Source: Apis mellifera (Eukaryota; Arthropoda; Insecta; Hymenoptera; Apidae). Taken from it: DNA of 64,000 nt. Numbering within the stretch: position 1 is the stretch's first letter; each line of letters starts with the position of its first letter. The notes below the pieces were generated by a model. It was not told the DNA's origin. It was given only the letters and a program-made list of their open reading frames with translations, and ran no database searches. The position numbers and the translations under genes were made by a program. Positions 59,735-64,000 of the stretch are shown piece after piece. The DNA lies in assembly GCF_003254395.2 (NCBI RefSeq), contig NC_037649.1, positions 6,357,032-6,421,031 on the forward strand, in the 5' to 3' direction.

Positions 59735-60220
59735 TTGTGCCTGGGCGTAAAACGAGATATATATATATGTATATACCCGAGCAGAAGAGGATATAAGTAC
59801 ACGGGAAAAAGAGGAGAGCAGAGGGAAAGGGAGACGGAAAAAAGTACACGTTTCGTAGCTGGCGCGATTATAAGCACGGTTCACGCATGGAAACAGGGAC
59901 CATTTTCGAAGCGTTATATCGTTTATCCGCTTGCACCCCCTTCGCCTCATTGAACCGCATACTTGGAATGCTTTGCATAACGAGCACACTGCGACGAGAG
60001 TTGGACAAATTTATTTACTCGACTTGCACCACTCCTCCCTCCTCCTGTTGGCGACCGTTGCCTCTCAATTTGTGCGCAGCGTTATTTATACGAAGGGAAC
60101 GCGATCGAGATAATTAAAAAGTAATGACTGAAATACCGAAACGAGAGTGTATTAGCGGGGAGATCCCGTGGACCGAGGCGCGGATCAGCGCTCCGCTCTC
60201 TCTCCCCACCCCCCTCCCTC
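59735..60220. other. Mixed block, possible regulatory DNA
   Basis: A short TA run at 59758-59768 is followed by 300 bp of mixed sequence with short antisense-overlapping frames. CGGGGAGATCCCGTGG near 60157 contains the palindrome CGGGGAGATCCCG (near-perfect). Nothing is recognised as a gene. Confidence 0.3.
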
Positions 60221-60380
60221 TCTATCGGCTCTGATTGTGATTTAATTGTTAATTCGTTTATAACGATACTAATAACAAAGTAATTGCATCGTTAGACCCC
60301 GAATCGGACACGGTAATTGCAATTAAAAATCAATCCGCGGCGCGCGGATTAACGGCTCCACCCCTCCACTCTTTGCTCGC
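60221..60380. promoter_or_regulatory. TAATTG cluster with a 19-bp palindrome
   Basis: TAATTGCA occurs at 60281-60288 and 60314-60321. TTTAATTGTTAATT starts at 60241. The inverted repeat AATCCGCG-GCG-CGCGGATT occupies 60332-60350, and its right arm continues into GGATTAAC. TAATTG and GGATTA are typical homeodomain cores (the latter K50 type). Dense packing in 110 bp suggests an enhancer core, by inference. Confidence 0.35.
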
Positions 60381-60724
60381 GTTTCAAGGAGCAGCGATCA
60401 TACGAGAAGAGTTGCGTTGCAAAATGAAAAGATTCGCCTTCGTTCAAACAAGAAATGATACGATAATTCGATTATCACGATTTACATCTTCGACATCTTA
60501 AAAGCCTTATCTACACGATAAACCTCCCCTCCTCATTTTATTACACACCTTCTCCGAATTGAATCGACTTTAAACGAGTCGAATCGACAAGCAAACGCGA
60601 CCTCTTCGAAAATGGAACAATTCCTCGGCCGAAGACGAGCCAATTTCCCGAGAAAAAGAAGATAACAAGCGAAGATAACTCTGTAACAACGAGCGATTCC
60701 AGTTGGCGCGCACGAATTACACCG
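60381..60724. other. Spacer, nothing recognised
   Basis: AT-rich to mixed sequence overlapped by a 159-codon minus frame (60533-61012). That frame is not recognisable and runs across the palindrome and CA repeat, so it is probably fortuitous. Confidence 0.35.
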
Positions 60725-60760
60725 ATCCTCGACGTCGAGGATGTACACACACACACACAT
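60725..60760. repeat. 18-bp perfect palindrome followed by CA repeat
   Basis: ATCCTCGACGTCGAGGAT at 60725-60742 is a perfect palindrome with a GACGTC (bZIP-type) centre. A (CA)n run at 60745-60759 follows at once. A palindrome this long beside a Z-DNA-prone CA run is unusual. A dimeric-factor binding site is possible. Confidence 0.7.
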
Positions 60761-62565
60761 ACATAATACACAAGGATCGCAGGGATTCGCACGTTTGTCT
60801 GTGCAGACGCGTGTGAAATCTCTGCTTGTTAGCCGAACTGTTTCGCCGGCAGTCGTTCGCCGCGGATGTCGGGGGTTAACGTCGAATTTAGCCTGGATCA
60901 GAGGCGTATATTCGGCGGCATCGAATAGTTCGACGCGTCTTCTGCTCGATAGAAGTCGCGCGAAAGTTTGAGAATTTGCTCGGTGGCTAGTGGGATGACA
61001 ATTAACCCTCAATTGGGGACGTTTTCCAAAGACGATCGTAATTTGACGCGCGTTCGAGAATTTGGCGGAGGAAAATTTGCTATTGCTTATTCTTACCCCC
61101 CTTCTCGCGCGAGAGATTTCTTTTTAAGCCGTTGGACAGCTTTCGGATAAATTCGTCCTTTTTTTGCGCGGGACGCTTTTAAATTCGTCGCTTAGAGCTC
61201 GGCTGTGTGTACGTAAAATATGACCCGCTTTTTCCCTTCCCTTTTTCTTTCTTTCTCTCTTTCTTTCTTCGTTTTCCAGTCCGTGCCCGGCTTAATTCAT
61301 GCTGCGAGCGAATGCCGGGGGGACGACACACGACTCGGTGACCCGGAGGAAAATAGAAAAACGATATACCCGGAACGTTTGTGCAAAGAATATAAGAAGA
61401 AGACGAAGGGCGAGGAAGGGAAAGGGAGAAGCTCGTCGTCGGTGTGTGTGTGCACCCCGCCGCGAATTAAACTCGCGCACTGTATCCGTTGCACAGTTTT
61501 CATTCTTTCCGCAAAAAGTTTCTCTCCCTCATCCCCAACGACGAGAGTCTCCTTTTAACGTCGAACGCGTTTTCAGTTTCTATCTGTTTAAATAAGAGCA
61601 GTGTTCCACGCGGGACACGTGTACGCTCGAAACAATGTAACGAGATATAGCATATGTGCATACGTGGTCGCGCGTATGTTTGCACCGAATACACAGTAGC
61701 CTCGATACACCGTTTCGATTATAGCAGTATCTTACTAGCTTGCAGCTTAACGAGGCCACTGTGCTCTAATCTCGAGGCCTTCTCTCTCTCTCTCTGTCAT
61801 TGACTCGCAAAGCAAACGTACAAGATTGCTTTTCATCGCGCCCTCCCTTTCGCTTTCTACTCGCGTGCAATTGGAAGGCAACTCCCTTCGCCTCGAAACT
61901 TTGTTTCTTCCGTCATCGATTTCAGTTCTTCTCGATTTTCAAGCGTTATTCTCCGAGGCTTCCGTTCGCTTTCACACACGTTATTTGTCGTTGTTCCACG
62001 CTGATAAATCATTCGCCTTCTTCTCGGGTTTTCGTGCGCGCATACGGGCACGGTTCGACGATTACGGTTCGAGGCGGTGTTTCGTTTCTACGCTCGTCAC
62101 GAAATCGGATGATTCGTTTCGGCCGGTCGCCGCGTGTAACGCGATTTTCTCGTCGTTGCCGCGAGGCTCGGCCTCCGGTTCCGACGCCATAAATACGCTT
62201 ACAAAGTACGCTTACCACGCGTACGCGTACCGACTCGCTTTCCACGCGACGATAATCAATTTTTAAAAATAAATTTGTTCCGTGAGTCATTTCTTCCTGT
62301 TTTTCTTTTCTTTTCTTTTAGTTTTTTATTCAAATTTTTCGGTAAATTAGAAATAATAATATTAAATGGAAATTTTAAAAATTAATCATTGATCACGGTG
62401 GAGACTTGATTAAATTTTAAATTTCCTAAGTTGAAGTGAATTGATCATGTTTCGAAACGCGAAATAATCGAACGACAGGAATAATGTATATAATATGTAA
62501 TCCATTTGCAAATTCGAATTTGTAAATTACAGTCGGCGAATCGTTAAGTAACGAGCATTAACTCG
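60761..62565. other. CpG-rich spacer with one acceptor-like site
   Basis: A pyrimidine tract ending TCGTTTTCCAG at 61279 is a strong 3' splice-site shape on the + strand. The frame after it is open to 61558, with a weak donor-like TCG-GTGTGT near 61440. A CT tract lies at 61783-61797. Overlapping frames at 61800-62290 are unrecognised. AT-rich DNA covers 62290-62540. No gene called. Confidence 0.3.
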
Positions 62566-63760
62566 ATGATCGGTAGAATTATCCCGATTTTCCACGCGCA
62601 ATTTCCGTTGCCAGCCACCAGCCATTCATCGAGATCGCGGGTGAAAGGAACCGTCTCTGACAATCGATCTTATCCCACCGGCCGGGTAACACGATCACTG
62701 GAAACGTTCGTTCAATTATCCGCGGCCAATAATTCTTGGAAATGCTCGCCCCGATGGGCATGTATCTCTCCCAGAAGCAAAAAAAAACAAAGCAAAAAAA
62801 AAAAGAAAAGAAAGGAACGAGCGCGAAAGGTAACACAAGTTTCTCACAGAGCGAGCTACAACGCGAATCGATCCGCCCACGCGAATATTTATACAAAACC
62901 GAGGATATCGGATACGACGCGCGGTTGTAAATATTTATCGAACACGAGACGAGATCTTTCACGACCTCCTCCTCCCCCGATTTCGAGAAGGCAGAGGATA
63001 TACGAAACGAGAGGCTCGCGACAAGGGGATAAGAAGTTTCCCAGTGATTTGGAACCGTTCCCTTTTCGAGATTCCTTCTGGTTTCTAAGGATATCGTAAA
63101 TACACCGCGTCGTTTCGAGCAGCTTCTCTTCCTCTTCGCGCGAAACCTAATCGCGTACGAATAACGCCACTCTCTGGTGCATACATACATCGTTGGTGTA
63201 CGATATACACGTGCGCGCGAGATGTACACCCACACGTCTCGTTTCGAACTTGGAGCGTGGGCACTACGGCGAGGAGGAACGCAACGACAACGGTCGTGGA
63301 AGAAGAGAGTGATGAAGAGGCTGGACAAGAAGAAGAGGAAGAAAAAGAGAGGGAAAGGACAGACCGGTGTCTGGGAGCTTGCTGGACCAACTTGTCTGAC
63401 ACAAACGTCCCTCGTTTCCTTCCTTCTCGTCCCCTCCGCTTCTGACCGATTTGCGTGCACGGGATCACACGGATCCAACACGGAGGATCTCCTCCCCCCT
63501 TCGAAGATGCGTGTGGCCCGCCACTATTCGCGTCTGGAATTCGAATTCGGCCGCGCAGCTGTCCGAATCTCTGGCTGCGTTGGACGGAACGATCGAGGGA
63601 GATTGGAGAGATGCCTGGAAACGTTTTATTCTTCGCGTACGCGCGCTCGTACGAGGATTATACAGGATAGAGAGACATAGGGTGACTGAAAGGAGAAATT
63701 TACGACGAGGGAGGTTGCAAAACGTGCAAATTGAACGATGAAAATTAGAATTTGCCTCTT
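62566..63760. other. CpG-rich block with long frames on both strands
   Basis: A 300-codon minus frame (62579-63481) overlaps + frames of 177 and 167 codons. The minus frame reads A-rich and GAA-rich patches (62775-62815, 63299-63360) as Phe/Leu/Ser runs. The + frames read them as Lys/Arg/Glu. None shows a recognisable domain or organised codon bias. I regard all as by-products of GC-richer DNA with few stop words, though a leader exon could be hidden here. Confidence 0.3.
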
Positions 63761-64000
63761 GGGAAGGATCAGAAATAGAAATTTGGCGCGTTTTAAGATG
63801 GCAAATGCAGGTTATAAATTACGCTACTTCTCCTTAGGGTTATAACTCGCTGGGAAAAAGATATGCCGCGATGTGATAGCGCTTAGAGAAGAGAAAATGG
63901 AAAGTTGTTTACGTGGGTGGTTATTCGCCCCTTATCCCGCGGTTTCCTCCCTATTTTTCACGTTTCCTTCCACGTTCGTGCCGCGAATCGTGTGACACGA
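63761..64000. other. Right-edge spacer
   Basis: Mixed sequence without recognised features. The window ends within it. Confidence 0.35.

Overview
This window looks like non-coding insect nuclear DNA, most like a bee or a close hymenopteran. It is AT-rich overall but keeps abundant CpG (TCGA, CGAAA and CGCG everywhere). It carries many short AT, GA, CT and poly-T/poly-A tracts. Every reading frame is broken into short pieces, with T-tract-plus-AG acceptor-like and GTAAGT donor-like signals scattered through it. I saw no bacterial operons, no rRNA or tRNA (no convincing B-box/A-box pair) and no CRISPR. I recognised no protein-coding gene with confidence. The species assignment is an inference from sequence style only.

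Layout. 0-8 kb: alternating AT-rich and mixed-composition spacer with short motifs (twin AP-1 sites near 5.45 kb, a full CRE at 7.97 kb). 8-11.1 kb: a repeat-dense stretch. Here a diverged two-copy non-coding module (8.51-8.69 and 10.13-10.31 kb) brackets a three-copy tandem repeat of about 180-240 bp (9.28-9.93 kb), followed by a 137-bp-period duplication (10.86-11.12 kb). 12.0-12.3 kb: the best isolated exon candidate on the + strand, an open frame bounded by an acceptor-like and a donor-like site. 16.6-17.1 kb: a tandem duplication with a period of about 272 bp. 17-36 kb: spacer in which mixed-composition blocks alternate with simple repeats; several look like candidate regulatory islands, and a small element with CAGGGTG ends lies at 25.35 kb. 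36.6 kb: nested inverted repeats. 37.7 kb: a codon-like, cysteine-containing open frame on the - strand. 40.17-40.74 kb: a clear 565-bp MITE-like element. 42.7-45.5 kb: a TAATTA-rich cluster and long homopolymer/pentamer tracts. 46.05-47.50 kb: purine-rich then CpG-rich sequence ending in a strong splice donor, the best candidate for an untranslated first or early exon of a + strand gene. If that is right, the rest of the window may be its first intron. 48.57-48.70 kb: a piggyBac-style mini-element with TTAA flanks. 50-64 kb: spacer with homopolymers, a palindromic and homeodomain-site-rich island at 60.2-60.75 kb, and a GC/CpG-richer right end with long overlapping open frames on both strands that look fortuitous.

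Because little codes, there is no pathway to describe. The working interpretation is a gene-poor regulatory landscape around or inside one large + strand transcription unit, salted with short non-autonomous transposons and young tandem duplications. The most interesting signals are the duplicated collinear non-coding module, the two mini-transposons and the candidate leader exon.
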